Below, piece by piece: positions 16,101 through 24,297 of a stretch of 64,000 nt of DNA (positions are counted from its first letter, which is position 1; every line of letters begins with the position of its first letter). The stretch comes from Bacteroidaceae bacterium (lineage in GTDB: Bacteria; Bacteroidota; Bacteroidia; Bacteroidales; Bacteroidaceae), in the NCBI GenBank assembly GCA_016291905.1, contig JAEEZS010000031.1, positions 1 through 64,000 of the forward strand, in the 5' to 3' direction. The position numbers and the translations under genes were made by a program. A model generated the notes under the pieces. That model was not told where the DNA came from. It made no database searches and saw only the letters and a program-made list of their open reading frames with translations.

Positions 16101-18759
16101 CGTTCTCCTTGTAGGTGACGAGGCGAAGCGTGAAGCCGCCTTTCCACGAATCGTCGGTCTGGAGTGTCCAGTCACGTACTTCGTTGGAGAGTTTCATGTT
16201 GCCGTAGTCTACGACATCGTAGCCCTTCTCTAGGAACCACACAACGATGACATCTTGCTTTGCGGAACCTATCTTGAGAGTGGCTGTCTCGCCGGCTTCC
16301 ACTTTTCCCTTGGCCTGATAGCCCCAGAGCAGGGCGTCGGCAGGCATTACATCCCGGGGTGTATCGTCCTTTGGCGGTTCGTAGGGCTTGCCGATGCGGA
16401 CAGAGGTGTCGTGGCTCTGCGTCTCCCCGTCGACGGCAGTAATCTCCACATGGATGTCGTAGCGGTAGCAACGTTCTTTCAACTTGGGGCTGTCCTTGCT
16501 GAACATCGGGGCGATATCAAATTGGAAGGTACCGTCGGCAGCTGTCTGCGTGGTACCGCGGGCAACCGTTTTGCTCCGTCCGATGCAGCGCCACCAATAG
16601 ATGGAGGGCTGTTCGGTGCGAGTGATGACGTAGGTGACAGCTGCGTTTTGTACAGGCACTTCCGTGTAGGAAATAGCCGAGCCCTTGACGGGGATGGATG
16701 CTGTGAGGGGGATATCTTTTTCATACTCCTCGAATTGAATGGCGAAGGTGGGTTGCTTGTAAGCTTCCACGTTGAGGCTACGAGAGCCTCGCGCATCGTC
16801 AGTATGGGCTTGAATGGAAACACGGCCCGGGAGTAGAGAGACTCCCAGTTTGAAGGTGCCACGATAGCAGCCGAATTCGTCCGTAGTGCCCTCGAGGGTA
16901 CTGACGACCTTACCGTTGACATCGTGGAGTTCGATAGTTACTTCTTTGTCGGGGCAGACGGTGAAGTGGTTCGTGTCCTCCTCGTTATAGACCACGAGGC
17001 TAAACTGCACCTCGTCGCCTGGGCGGTAGCTGTAACGGTCGGCAAAGAGGGTGATTTTTTCTTGTTGACGGAAGGTGTAGGGCTCATTAGTGCCCAGATT
17101 CCGCTCGACCTTCGAAGCACCGTCTGTGGCAATAATCACGCGGTTGCTGTTTCGCTCCACAGCGGGAATGCGGAAGAAACCTTTTTCGTTGATGTCGCAG
17201 TCGAAGAGTTTCTCCTCGCGTGTCTTGCCTGAACGCCACTGACGGTTATAGACAGCCACCTTGCAGTCTGTGCGGATGTCACCCGTTTTTCGATCCACAA
17301 CGGCAGCGAGGTGCTGGCCGTTTTGCTTGATGCTCTCAATATAGAGGGTGAGAGCCGTACAGTTCAAGTGAACAGAGCAGACGTTTTGCTTCTTGTTGAA
17401 CTTGGCAGTGGAGGAGGCGAGCAGGATGTACTCCCCAGGGGCAAGCGAAGGAATCTCCAGCGGGTTATCGTGGCTCTCGTAGTCCTTTGGGTCGTTCACG
17501 CCGATGTTCCAGCTCTTCAGCGCGGGTTGCTTCAGGTAGTAGTCGAGGTCACACTGGTTTTTCTCCTTCGTTATCTTTACGAGGCGGAACCATACATGAC
17601 TGATGTTTTTTGCCTGAAGAATGGCTGTGTTCGTCTGATTGGGCAATAGGGGCGAGGGAACTGTCATTGAGAGCTCAGGATGCTCCAAACGCCCAATGAG
17701 ATTCTTGCTTTGGATGGCTCCCAGAGTTTTTGGCGCAATCTCAATAGCTTTGCGGGCAAGGCCGTAGGCCTTCACGCACGGCTTATCGATGCCGATGTGG
17801 TCCTCGTCCTCTTCTTGTAGGTTGAACCAGTACTCTGCCTGACGGTAGTACCACATTGTACGTTCGTCAGAGAGCTTGTAGGCCTCCACGAGTCGTTCCA
17901 GCCCCTCGCGGTAGCGTACTTTATCGAAGAAGGAATGATAGCGAATGAAGTCAAGACGTTTCTCGTCCAGCGCACGATGCAGCGCGTCGATGCCTTTTTC
18001 GTCCAGATGAAAACGGGTAAGCTCTTGTAGGAGAGTGAGGTTACGGATGAGGGGTATCTCTGGCTTGTCAGGCAAGGAAAGCGAGCAGAACTCCTTTGCA
18101 GTTCCGTAGAGGGCGTCCTGCTCAAAGAGTGCCTGCACGGTCTCGTCGTCGTTGTCTTTACGGTTGAAGTTGAAAATGGCTTGCACCACAACGTCGTAGA
18201 GTGTGGGACAAATCGCCTGTCCTGCCTTGTTGCCCATTTCAAGCAGTTCGGCGTAGTCGGCAATGGGGGTCCGCTTCAGCGCGTCAGCAGCCGCCAACGC
18301 CTTATCCTGAAGGGTGCGGATGGTGGTTTGGAAGGTCTCCTCGTCCCACTGTGCGATGTCGTCCGTAGGTTCCTCCAAAGGAAGGTTGCGTCGGATGTTC
18401 CAGTCATTCCAGTCGTAATAGTGCTGGTAGGCCTGTGCCAGATAAAGACAACGCACGGCCTCATCGGTTTCGTTGAGGCTTCCCTCGATGGAGCGATAGC
18501 GGTCAAGGGCCTTCTGGGTACTATCTTCTTGATAGGAGCCCTCTGCCTGCGTCAGCATGATGGCGCCTTGCAGGATGCGGAAACTGTTCTGCTCCGCTTG
18601 GGCGGCATCGAAGAGCACCTGCGCCTTCTCATGCGCCGTGCGGTAGTTGCCCTTGCTGATAAGCTCGCGTACCTCCGCCCAGCCCTTGGTGTAGTTCGTA
18701 GCGCTATGTCCGGTTATCATACTCAAGACTAAAAGGATAAAAGTGACAATTCGTTTCAT
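13171..18759 (-). CDS. Alpha-2-macroglobulin-like protein without thioester cysteine
   Basis: This giant secreted protein has 1,862 residues, with a signal peptide MKRIVTFILLVLSMITGHS. After a helical N-terminal region (to about 370) come macroglobulin-type beta domains, including a 'TLFADRYSYRPGDEVQFSLVVYNEE' segment. Near residue 1,095 the conserved A2M segment 'AFFEPCIRTDANGNAEVSF' appears, and later an alpha/alpha toroid ('NADGGWSWMPGF'). At the place of the thioester motif C-x-E-Q the sequence is Ser1318-Ile-Glu-Gln, so no thioester can form. Bacterial A2Ms trap proteases, or in the YfaS group act in the envelope. This one could trap without covalent capture or have a structural role. 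It lies between ruvB (34 bp upstream) and the flippase (2 bp downstream). Confidence 0.92.
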   Translation of the reverse strand: MKRIVTFILLVLSMITGHSATNYTKGWAEVRELISKGNYRTAHEKAQVLFDAAQAEQNSFRILQGAIMLTQAEGSYQEDSTQKALDRYRSIEGSLNETDEAVRCLYLAQAYQHYYDWNDWNIRRNLPLEEPTDDIAQWDEETFQTTIRTLQDKALAAADALKRTPIADYAELLEMGNKAGQAICPTLYDVVVQAIFNFNRKDNDDETVQALFEQDALYGTAKEFCSLSLPDKPEIPLIRNLTLLQELTRFHLDEKGIDALHRALDEKRLDFIRYHSFFDKVRYREGLERLVEAYKLSDERTMWYYRQAEYWFNLQEEDEDHIGIDKPCVKAYGLARKAIEIAPKTLGAIQSKNLIGRLEHPELSMTVPSPLLPNQTNTAILQAKNISHVWFRLVKITKEKNQCDLDYYLKQPALKSWNIGVNDPKDYESHDNPLEIPSLAPGEYILLASSTAKFNKKQNVCSVHLNCTALTLYIESIKQNGQHLAAVVDRKTGDIRTDCKVAVYNRQWRSGKTREEKLFDCDINEKGFFRIPAVERNSNRVIIATDGASKVERNLGTNEPYTFRQQEKITLFADRYSYRPGDEVQFSLVVYNEEDTNHFTVCPDKEVTIELHDVNGKVVSTLEGTTDEFGCYRGTFKLGVSLLPGRVSIQAHTDDARGSRSLNVEAYKQPTFAIQFEEYEKDIPLTASIPVKGSAISYTEVPVQNAAVTYVITRTEQPSIYWWRCIGRSKTVARGTTQTAADGTFQFDIAPMFSKDSPKLKERCYRYDIHVEITAVDGETQSHDTSVRIGKPYEPPKDDTPRDVMPADALLWGYQAKGKVEAGETATLKIGSAKQDVIVVWFLEKGYDVVDYGNMKLSNEVRDWTLQTDDSWKGGFTLRLVTYKENEMKEFAYSFDVPHRERELGITLTTFRNRLTPGEPEKWTLHIQNNEQQPVEANLVAAMYDAALDVYGENYWDLTPWHAFYMWNILGQATGKEWSCGVDPSTPWTRVPDIEYPSLLYLNGERIVVGYGARRTRGVPMMAMAKNSSVLAEVAVAEDQAVFVDVTEEARSASQEAVYSHDDAEIAGGSIEKGEEAEDEGVPENVYIRQDLTHTAFFEPCIRTDANGNAEVSFTAPDLLTEWNFQGLSFTKDLKVGKFLEKVVTRKELMVQPNLPRFLRQGDTFEFTAKVSNISEADMDAKVRLQLTDARTGKLLKGWTKAKTQTIKLAKDDVKAVSFAVSVPEDVFAITYLITAVGNQHSDGEQGVIAVLTNRTLVTESLSMYANAGEKKSYTLESLKKNTSKTLTHHKLSLEYTSNPIWYAIQALPALDETTNPSIEQLFHRFYANSLSLGLIRRHPQIEPIFQRWANESPDAFLSQLEKNNDLKQIVLSETPWLLQAESETADRKRIADFFQTERAEETLSVLHEQLLKLQNADGGWSWMPGFESNTYITMLLLRGFGELREQGCINPDNDAELNGAISKAIAYVDGEYYKEYLEWLKWEKENSKFWEKRTVNPICTNYLFTRSFWKDYNFKGKTKASYDYFYAALKRVSHINDGLMTKALTALTFYRNGDKSLSDGILKLLDESALYSDEMGMYWRDNVAGWFWHNAPVETQSMLIRAYDECSAGKRDIGLMQQWLLKQKQTTRWSNSVSSAHAVYALLIGGGSQALDNKQTAVLSVGGKKVVPERQEAGTGYFRTNWEDKEITRSMANVTIDNSKNPSCSWGALYWQYFENLDKVEHSEQGFSVSAYYYKVTDEGKLANIDGPVNIGDKIRIRLRFTVDRNLEYVQVKALRPAGLEPVSTRSGRVWNGGLNYYLAVEDAATSLYIDYLNKGDYTVEFDCWASQSGSFLSGIVTLQCFYAPEFRATFSQPNLTITKE

Positions 18760-18793
18760 TTCATAACAGTTTACCTGTTGTTACTATCTGTGT

Positions 18794-19831
18794 TTAGTTG
18801 AACAAGTCGTCCATGTCGGCGTTACCTGTGGCGAAGCGGCTCTTGCCGAGGTGACGGTAGGCGAGGTCGGTCACTTCGCGTCCGCGAGGAGTGCGCTTGA
18901 TGAAGCCCTCCATGATGAGGAACGGCTCATAGACCTCCTCCAGCGTGCCTGGGTCTTCGCCGAGGGCTGTAGCGATGGTGCCGAGGCCGACGGGCCCGCC
19001 CTTGAACTTTTCGATGATAGTACAGAGGATTTTGTTGTCTATCTCGTCCAGTCCGTAGCGGTCGATGTTGAGTGCTTCAAGGGCATAGCGGGCGATATCG
19101 AGGGTGATGCTACCGTCGCCCTTCACCTGTGCGAAGTCGCGCACGCGGCGCAGCAAGGCGTTGGCCACACGGGGGGTGCCTCGGCTGCGGCGGGCAATTT
19201 CGTCCAGCGCCTTCGCCTGACAGGGAACACCCAGCAGACGTGCCGAACGGCGTAGAATCTTCGCCAGCGTCGCCGCCTCGTAGTACTCCAGATGCATGTT
19301 GATGCCAAAGCGGGCACGAAGCGGCGCTGTTAGTAGGCCGCTACGCGTGGTTGCGCCCACAAGCGTGAAGGGGTTGAGGTCAATCTGGATGCTGCGCGCC
19401 GAGGGCCCCTTGTCAATCATGATGTCGATGCGGTAGTCCTCCATAGCGCTGTAAAGGTACTCCTCCACCACAGGGCTAAGACGGTGAATCTCATCGATAA
19501 AGAGCACATCGTTCGGCTCTAGCGAGGTGAGCAGACCTGCCAGGTCGCCTGGCTTGTCGAGCACGGGGCCGGAGGTCACCTTGAAGCCCACCCCCAACTC
19601 GTTGGCAATGATGTTACTCAGCGTCGTCTTTCCCAGTCCTGGAGGACCATGCAGCAGCGTGTGGTCGAGGCTTTCACCACGCAAACGGGCCGCCTGAACG
19701 AACACTCGCAGGTTGTCCACCACCTTTTCCTGTCCGCTGAAGTCGTCGAAGCACAGCGGGCGCAGGGCATTCTCGTAGTCCTTGTCGCCCACGTTACGCT
19801 GCTGGTTCCTTATGTCAAAACTCTCTTCCAT
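18794..19831 (-). CDS. ruvB: Holliday junction branch-migration helicase RuvB
   Basis: At 345 residues it has standard RuvB length. The Walker A motif GPPGLGKT is at 62-69, Walker B with the sensor loop 'LFIDEIHRL' at 110-118, '[10 protein letters not shown]' forms sensor 1, and the arginine-finger segment 'APLRARFG' follows. The C-terminal winged helix ends '...[18 protein letters not shown]'. RuvB is the hexameric AAA+ motor that, with RuvA, drives Holliday junction migration for RuvC cleavage. ruvA and ruvC are not in the window. It is the first gene of a minus-strand unit continuing into the A2M-like and flippase genes. Confidence 0.98.
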   Translation of the reverse strand: MEESFDIRNQQRNVGDKDYENALRPLCFDDFSGQEKVVDNLRVFVQAARLRGESLDHTLLHGPPGLGKTTLSNIIANELGVGFKVTSGPVLDKPGDLAGLLTSLEPNDVLFIDEIHRLSPVVEEYLYSAMEDYRIDIMIDKGPSARSIQIDLNPFTLVGATTRSGLLTAPLRARFGINMHLEYYEAATLAKILRRSARLLGVPCQAKALDEIARRSRGTPRVANALLRRVRDFAQVKGDGSITLDIARYALEALNIDRYGLDEIDNKILCTIIEKFKGGPVGLGTIATALGEDPGTLEEVYEPFLIMEGFIKRTPRGREVTDLAYRHLGKSRFATGNADMDDLFN

Positions 19832-19889
19832 ATTCCTTATTATTTGAGTGGCGTAAAGGCAGAAAACCTGTGGCCCCTCTTACAACTTG

Positions 19890-19897
19890 CAAAGATA
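19890..19897 (-). promoter_or_regulatory. Promoter -7 box for ruvB
   Basis: This reads TATCTTTG on the minus strand, 58 bp before the ruvB start. The upstream -33 region is not a clear TTTG. The rest of the 19832-20229 gap holds A/T-rich sequence, the 21-bp repeat array and the promoter of the next gene on the plus strand. Confidence 0.5.
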
Positions 19898-20043
19898 ACA
19901 AAAAGGTTTCACTATCGCACGAAAAGCCCTCCTTTTTTATTTCTTTTTTATTTCTTTTAGGATTCTTCGCCCGAACTCTTGCCTTTTTTGTCCTCCCTGT
20001 TAAAGGGTGTGGATACCGGAATACAGAATGCCCTTTTTTCCCG

Positions 20044-20127
20044 GTGGGTTGGCAGCACAACGCAATGGTCTGGCGCCGTAACGTAGTGCGATAATTTCTT
20101 ATTCCAATGGGCTGCCGGCACAGCGCA
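20044..20127. repeat. Array of four 21-bp degenerate repeats
   Basis: The units are 20044-20064, 20065-20085, 20086-20106 and 20107-20127. Three share a (G/A)TGG..TGGC/TGCC core followed about 10 bases later by (A/C)ACG(C/T)A or CAGCGCA. The third unit is strongly diverged but keeps the length. The array lies in the divergent gap between ruvB and the TraX-like gene. Confidence 0.6.
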
Positions 20128-20174
20128 TGCGAGTGTTTTTCCATTTCAAAGGGAAAAAACTTCCTATAAGACGC

Positions 20175-20205
20175 TTGTACAAACAAGAAAAACACAGTAA
20201 CTTTG
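20175..20205 (+). promoter_or_regulatory. Promoter of the TraX-like gene
   Basis: The -7 box TAACTTTG (20198-20205) fits TAnnTTTG. A near-match TTGT lies at 20175-20178, 19 bp upstream, as the -33 element. The start codon follows after 24 bp. Confidence 0.6.
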
Positions 20206-20229
20206 CCACCCAGTTTATTCCATCTTAAC

Positions 20230-20952
20230 ATGAATCTTACAGCAAACAAGACATGGAATGTGCTTAGTGGCAGTGTTCTGAAGGTGTTGGCTATGGTGAC
20301 TATGCTTATCGATCATCTTGCTTTTTTCTACTTTCGTTACGATCCACAGATGATTCAACCCCTATTCAACATTGGTCATAAGCAGATAAGTATTTATTTC
20401 TTAATGCGTACTGTCGGACGGATTGCGTTCCCCCTCTTTGCTTTTCTGCTTGTCGAAGGGTTTCAACACACGCACAGCCGCCGTAAATACGGATTCAATT
20501 TGTTCCTTTTTGCACTCATTTCCGAAATTCCGTGGAATCTGGTTCACAATGGCACATGGTTTTTTCCGCGCCAGAATGTTTTCTTTACCCTTTTACTTGG
20601 GTTCTTAGGGATGTATGCCATTGAGTATTATCGGAATGACCATCGACGGCTTGCTTTTTCACTTATCGGTTTGCTGGTAGTGTCCATCTTCTTTCGTGCC
20701 GACTATGGCTGTAGTGGCTATGGCTTCATTCTGCTTCTGTATGTGTTGCGCCGTCGGCGTTTGCTACAGGCCATCATTGGCAGCTGCATGCTTGGCAGCC
20801 GCTGGATAGCTGGCTTGGCCTTCATTCCAATCAATATGTACAATGGTAAACGAGGATTTATTCAAGGACCCATTGCCAAATACCTTTTTTATGTCTTCTA
20901 TCCTCTCCACCTATTAATCATTTATTTCATTCTCTGTTATAAGTTTAATTAG
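20230..20952 (+). CDS. TraX family membrane protein
   Basis: This is a 240-residue protein with about seven hydrophobic segments. I start it at ATG 20230 (MNLTANKTW) because the -7 promoter box lies at 20198-20205 and excludes the upstream in-frame start. The segments 'MLIDHLAFFYF', 'RTVGRIAFPLFAFLLVEGF' and 'LISEIPWNL' are the conserved core of the TraX family. That family was named after the F-plasmid pilin N-acetylase but is common in chromosomes, where its function is mostly unknown and it is grouped with membrane acyltransferases. Conjugation genes are absent here, so a role in conjugation is unlikely. It stands alone, with its own promoter. Confidence 0.88.
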   Translation: MNLTANKTWNVLSGSVLKVLAMVTMLIDHLAFFYFRYDPQMIQPLFNIGHKQISIYFLMRTVGRIAFPLFAFLLVEGFQHTHSRRKYGFNLFLFALISEIPWNLVHNGTWFFPRQNVFFTLLLGFLGMYAIEYYRNDHRRLAFSLIGLLVVSIFFRADYGCSGYGFILLLYVLRRRRLLQAIIGSCMLGSRWIAGLAFIPINMYNGKRGFIQGPIAKYLFYVFYPLHLLIIYFILCYKFN

Positions 20953-21016
20953 GAAAAATAGTCTCGGAAACTCATCTTTCGGGGGAGAAGATAGGGCAAG
21001 ATTGAAAAAAAGAATG

Positions 21017-21024
21017 TATCTTTG
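21017..21024 (+). promoter_or_regulatory. Promoter -7 box upstream of the SpmA/SpmB-like gene
   Basis: TATCTTTG is a full match to TAnnTTTG, 42 bp before the ATG at 21067. No convincing -33 TTTG lies at the expected distance. Confidence 0.5.
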
Positions 21025-21066
21025 TCGGCTGAACGAAAAACTTCTAAAAAAGCAAGTGTTTATAGC

Positions 21067-22302
21067 ATGGTACTGAATTATATCTGGATAGCGTTTTTCT
21101 TGGTTGCCTTCGTGGTGGCTGCCGCTCGGCTGGTGTTCATGGGCGATACGAGCGTGTTTCCGGCAATGATTGACGGCACGTTCTCGTCGGCAAAGACAGC
21201 GTTCGAGATTTCCATCGGGCTGACGGGTGTGTTGTCGCTGTGGATGGGTGTGATGAAGATAGGCGAGCGGAGCGGTGCAGTCGGGCGTCTGGCACGATGG
21301 CTTAGCCCGGTGCTCTGTAAGCTGTTTCCTGAGATTCCGAAGGACCACCCGGTGATGGGCACGATGTTCATGAACATCGCGGCAAATATGCTTGGGCTCG
21401 ATAATGCGGCTACGCCGATGGGATTGAAGGCGATGGAGCAGTTGCAGGAGCTGAACCCAAAGAAGGAGACGGCGTCGAACGCCATGACGATGTTCCTGGT
21501 GCTGAACACGAGCGGCCTGACCATCATTCCCGTCAGTGTGATGGTATATCGTGCCCAGCTTGGGGCAGCGCAGGCGACGGACGTCTTTGTGCCCATCCTG
21601 CTTGCTACGTTCTTCTCCACGCTGGTGGGTATGGTGGTGACATGTTTGGTGCAGCGCATAAATCTCTTCAACCGCACGCTGCTGTTTTTCCTCGGAGGGC
21701 TGTGCGCGCTGGTGGCTCTGATTATCTGGGGCTTTAGCCGCATGTCGTCTGAGACGATGAACACGGTGTCGACGCTCACATCGGGCATCTTGCTGATGGG
21801 CATCATTGTAGGATTCATTATCGCCGGCATGGTGAAACGGCGCAATGTCTATGAGGACTTTATTGAGGGCGCGAAGGGTGGTTTCACGACGGCTGTGCGC
21901 ATCATCCCCTATCTGGTAGCGATGTTGGTGGGCATAGGCGTGTTTCGTGCTTCGGGCGCGATGGACGGTGTGACGGACGGCATTGCGTGGATAGTCAGAC
22001 AATGCGGAGGCAACACGGACTTTGTGGGTGCGCTGCCGACAGCTCTGATGAAACCGCTGAGTGGCAGCGGCGCAAGGGGAATGATGGTGGATGCAATGAC
22101 AGCCTACGGAGCCGACTCGTTCGTGGGACGTCTGGCAAGCATCTTCCAGGGGAGTACCGACACGACGTTCTACATTCTGGCAGTCTATTTCGGCTCGGTG
22201 GGTATCCGCAAAACGCGCCATGCAGTGCCCTGCGGCTTGGCTGCCGATGCTGCGGGCATCATTGCTGCCATCTTCATGGCGTACTTGTTCTTTGGGTCAT
22301 AA
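21067..22302 (+). CDS. Fused SpmA-SpmB-like membrane protein (nucleoside recognition/gate domains)
   Basis: This is a 411-residue polytopic protein. The ATG at 21067 (MVLNYIWIAFF) is preferred; an upstream TTG start overlaps the promoter box. The first half carries the SpmA-type gate domain ('MFMNIAANMLGLDNAATPMGLKAM'), and the second half is SpmB-like ('IPYLVAMLVGIGVFRASGAM', 'MKPLSGSGARGMM', 'GSTDTTFYILAVYFGSVG'). In spore formers SpmA and SpmB are separate proteins that help dehydrate the spore core. Non-sporulating Bacteroidetes carry the fusion, and its substrate is not known. It starts a plus-strand operon with ybeY, an esterase and a metal exporter. Confidence 0.9.
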   Translation: MVLNYIWIAFFLVAFVVAAARLVFMGDTSVFPAMIDGTFSSAKTAFEISIGLTGVLSLWMGVMKIGERSGAVGRLARWLSPVLCKLFPEIPKDHPVMGTMFMNIAANMLGLDNAATPMGLKAMEQLQELNPKKETASNAMTMFLVLNTSGLTIIPVSVMVYRAQLGAAQATDVFVPILLATFFSTLVGMVVTCLVQRINLFNRTLLFFLGGLCALVALIIWGFSRMSSETMNTVSTLTSGILLMGIIVGFIIAGMVKRRNVYEDFIEGAKGGFTTAVRIIPYLVAMLVGIGVFRASGAMDGVTDGIAWIVRQCGGNTDFVGALPTALMKPLSGSGARGMMVDAMTAYGADSFVGRLASIFQGSTDTTFYILAVYFGSVGIRKTRHAVPCGLAADAAGIIAAIFMAYLFFGS

Positions 22303-22320
22303 ACAGAGGGTGACGAGCGT

Positions 22321-22767
22321 ATGATAACGTTTCAAGCAGAAGGCGTTGCCCTGCCGGAAATGGACCGCAGGCGAGTAAGCGAGTGGATAGAAGCTGTGGC
22401 GCGCTTTTACGGCAAGCGTGTAGGCACGGTGGGCTACCGTTTTGTGGACGACGAGCGCATATTGGACGTCAACCGTCAGTTCCTCGGACACGACTACTAC
22501 ACGGATATCATTACCTTCGATTATTGTCACGCCGATGTGGTGAGTGGCGATATGGTCATCAGCCTCGATACCGTGCGCACAAATGCCGAACAGTTTGTCC
22601 CTGCTTACGACACCACCCGTTTTCACTCGGCCTACGACCAGGAGTTCCATCGTGTAGTCATTCATGGTATCCTCCATCTCTGTGGCTTAAATGACAAGGG
22701 ACCTGGCGAACGCGAACAGATGGAGGCTGCTGAAGACCAAGCTCTCCAACTCCTTAACCCTTTATGA
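22321..22767 (+). CDS. ybeY: rRNA maturation endoribonuclease YbeY
   Basis: The protein is 148 residues, the usual length. The UPF0054 signature appears as 'HGILHLCGLNDKGPGERE' near the C-terminus. The first two zinc histidines are present, and the third ligand position reads Asp-Lys instead of the Asp-His of Proteobacteria, a form I associate with Bacteroidetes YbeY. YbeY takes part in 16S rRNA 3' maturation and ribosome quality control. It lies 18 bp after the SpmA/B gene and overlaps the next gene by 4 bp (ATGA). Confidence 0.95.
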   Translation: MITFQAEGVALPEMDRRRVSEWIEAVARFYGKRVGTVGYRFVDDERILDVNRQFLGHDYYTDIITFDYCHADVVSGDMVISLDTVRTNAEQFVPAYDTTRFHSAYDQEFHRVVIHGILHLCGLNDKGPGEREQMEAAEDQALQLLNPL

Positions 22768-23339
22768 AAATCCTCTTCATACATGGCCTGGCCTCCAGCG
22801 GGGTCTACAAAACGGCCGAGTCGCTACGTATCCTCTTCCGCCCCTGTGAGGTGGTGGCGCCCGATGTCCCTATCGACCCAGCGGAAGCGCTGCCCATGCT
22901 GCATAGGCTCTGCGAGGAGGAACATCCGGACCTCATCGTGGGGCTATCGCTGGGTGGCTTCTGGGCACAGAAACTGCGGGGATACAGGAAGATTTGCATC
23001 AATCCCGATTTCCATCCCTCGGCCCGCCTGCACGCACGAATGGGCGAGAACACTTGGCTCTCTCCTAGGCGCGACGGAACTCCCGTCTTCACCATCACAC
23101 CTGCTATCTGCGAGGGCTATGCTGCGGTAGAACAGGATCAGTTTGAAGGGCTTACGGACGAGGAGAGGGCGATGACGCACGGACTCTTTGCCGACAACGA
23201 CGAGATTGTCGATAACTACGACGAGTTCGCTCTCCACTATCCTGGCTCGGCACACCGCTATCCAGGACAGCATCTACCCATCTTTCCTGAACTGCGCGAC
23301 AACCTTGTGCCCCTTGCGCAAAAACTGTTTCTACAATGA
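22764..23339 (+). CDS. YqiA/YcfP-type alpha/beta hydrolase
   Basis: This 191-residue protein begins 'MKILFIHGLASSG', the first strand and oxyanion region of a small alpha/beta hydrolase. It has the nucleophile elbow 'GLSLGG' and the histidine near the C-terminus (GQHLPIF). This fits the UPF0227/YqiA esterase family, whose members hydrolyse short acyl esters; the natural substrate is unknown. It overlaps ybeY by 4 bp and the CDF gene by 4 bp, so the three are translationally coupled. Confidence 0.85.
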   Translation: MKILFIHGLASSGVYKTAESLRILFRPCEVVAPDVPIDPAEALPMLHRLCEEEHPDLIVGLSLGGFWAQKLRGYRKICINPDFHPSARLHARMGENTWLSPRRDGTPVFTITPAICEGYAAVEQDQFEGLTDEERAMTHGLFADNDEIVDNYDEFALHYPGSAHRYPGQHLPIFPELRDNLVPLAQKLFLQ

Positions 23340-24226
23340 ATCGCGAGAAAGAAATCTACAAAGTGACTTTGGTGGGCAGCGTGGGTAACGTGGCACTGCT
23401 GACCTTCAAGTTTATAGCCGGCGTGCTGGGACATAGTGCGGCCATGATAGCCGATGCCGTACACTCATTTTCCGACTTCATTACTGACCTCGTTGTGCTG
23501 GTCTTTGTGGGCATCAGCGCGAAGCCCCAGGACACCTCGCACGACTACGGACACGGGAAGTTCGAAACGATGGCCACGTTGTTCATCGGCTTGGCGTTGG
23601 TAGCTGTGGCTGTCGGAATCATTGTCTCGGGTTGCGTGAAGCTTGCCGCATGGCTTGGCGGAGAACAGCTTCCGGCACCGGGTAAGTTGGCGTTGTGGGC
23701 GGCGCTGGTGTCGATTGCGGTGAAGGAACTGCTTTATCGCTACACGGTGCGGAGGGGTAAGGAACTGGACTCTCAAGCCCTTGTTGCCAATGCCTGGCAT
23801 CATAGGAGCGACGCCCTTTCCTCCATCGGTGCTGCCATCGGTATCGGAGGCGCTATTTTGTTGGGTGACCGTTGGACGGTGCTTGATCCCGTAGCCTCCA
23901 TCGTTGTCGGAGCCATGCTGGTGAAGGTCGCCATCGATTTACTGAAGGGTAGCATCGGCGAACTTACAGACCGTTCGCTCTCCGAAGAGGCTGAGCAGGA
24001 GATTGAGGCTATCATTCACTCGTTTCCCGATGTCTCGGAGCCCCACAACCTGCGCACGCGCCGCATCGGCAACCGCATCGCTATTGAAGTCCACATTCGT
24101 ATGGACGGCGAACTGCCGTTGCGCGAGGTGCACGACCGTGCTTCGGCCATTGAGGAGAAACTGCGTGAACGCTTCGGAAAGGACACGCTCGTCACTCTCC
24201 ACATGGAGCCAACCAAAGGAAACTGA
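23336..24226 (+). CDS. Cation diffusion facilitator (CDF) family metal exporter
   Basis: This 296-residue protein has about six membrane segments. The metal site of transmembrane helix 2 is visible as 'ADAVHSFSDFITD', with 'HDYGHGKFE' in the following loop, and the helix 5 site as 'HHRSDALSS'. A cytoplasmic C-terminal domain (about 205-296) ends with 'VTLHMEP'. CDF proteins export Zn, Mn, Co or Fe by proton antiport. The H-x3-D pattern in helix 5 suggests zinc but does not prove it. It is the last gene of the SpmA/B-ybeY-esterase operon. Confidence 0.93.
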   Translation: MNREKEIYKVTLVGSVGNVALLTFKFIAGVLGHSAAMIADAVHSFSDFITDLVVLVFVGISAKPQDTSHDYGHGKFETMATLFIGLALVAVAVGIIVSGCVKLAAWLGGEQLPAPGKLALWAALVSIAVKELLYRYTVRRGKELDSQALVANAWHHRSDALSSIGAAIGIGGAILLGDRWTVLDPVASIVVGAMLVKVAIDLLKGSIGELTDRSLSEEAEQEIEAIIHSFPDVSEPHNLRTRRIGNRIAIEVHIRMDGELPLREVHDRASAIEEKLRERFGKDTLVTLHMEPTKGN

Positions 24227-24243
24227 AAAAACTCAGATAAAAG

Positions 24244-24274
24244 TTGCATTTTCGTTCAATTCATGCTAATTTTG
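24244..24274 (+). promoter_or_regulatory. Promoter upstream of the PHP-domain gene
   Basis: The -7 box TAATTTTG (24267-24274) and a weaker -33 box TTGC (24244-24247) are 19 bp apart, 23 bp before the ATG. This suggests that the following catabolic block is transcribed apart from the CDF operon. Confidence 0.55.
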
Positions 24275-24297
24275 CCGAATTGAAAACGAATAGACGC

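Noticed and set aside
19815-20249. A 144-codon minus-strand frame before ruvB
   Set aside because: It crosses the ruvB promoter and a repeat array and overlaps the ruvB start.
20230-20952. TraX as a sign of a conjugative element
   Set aside because: No tra, mob, integrase or relaxase genes nearby; chromosomal TraX family members are common.
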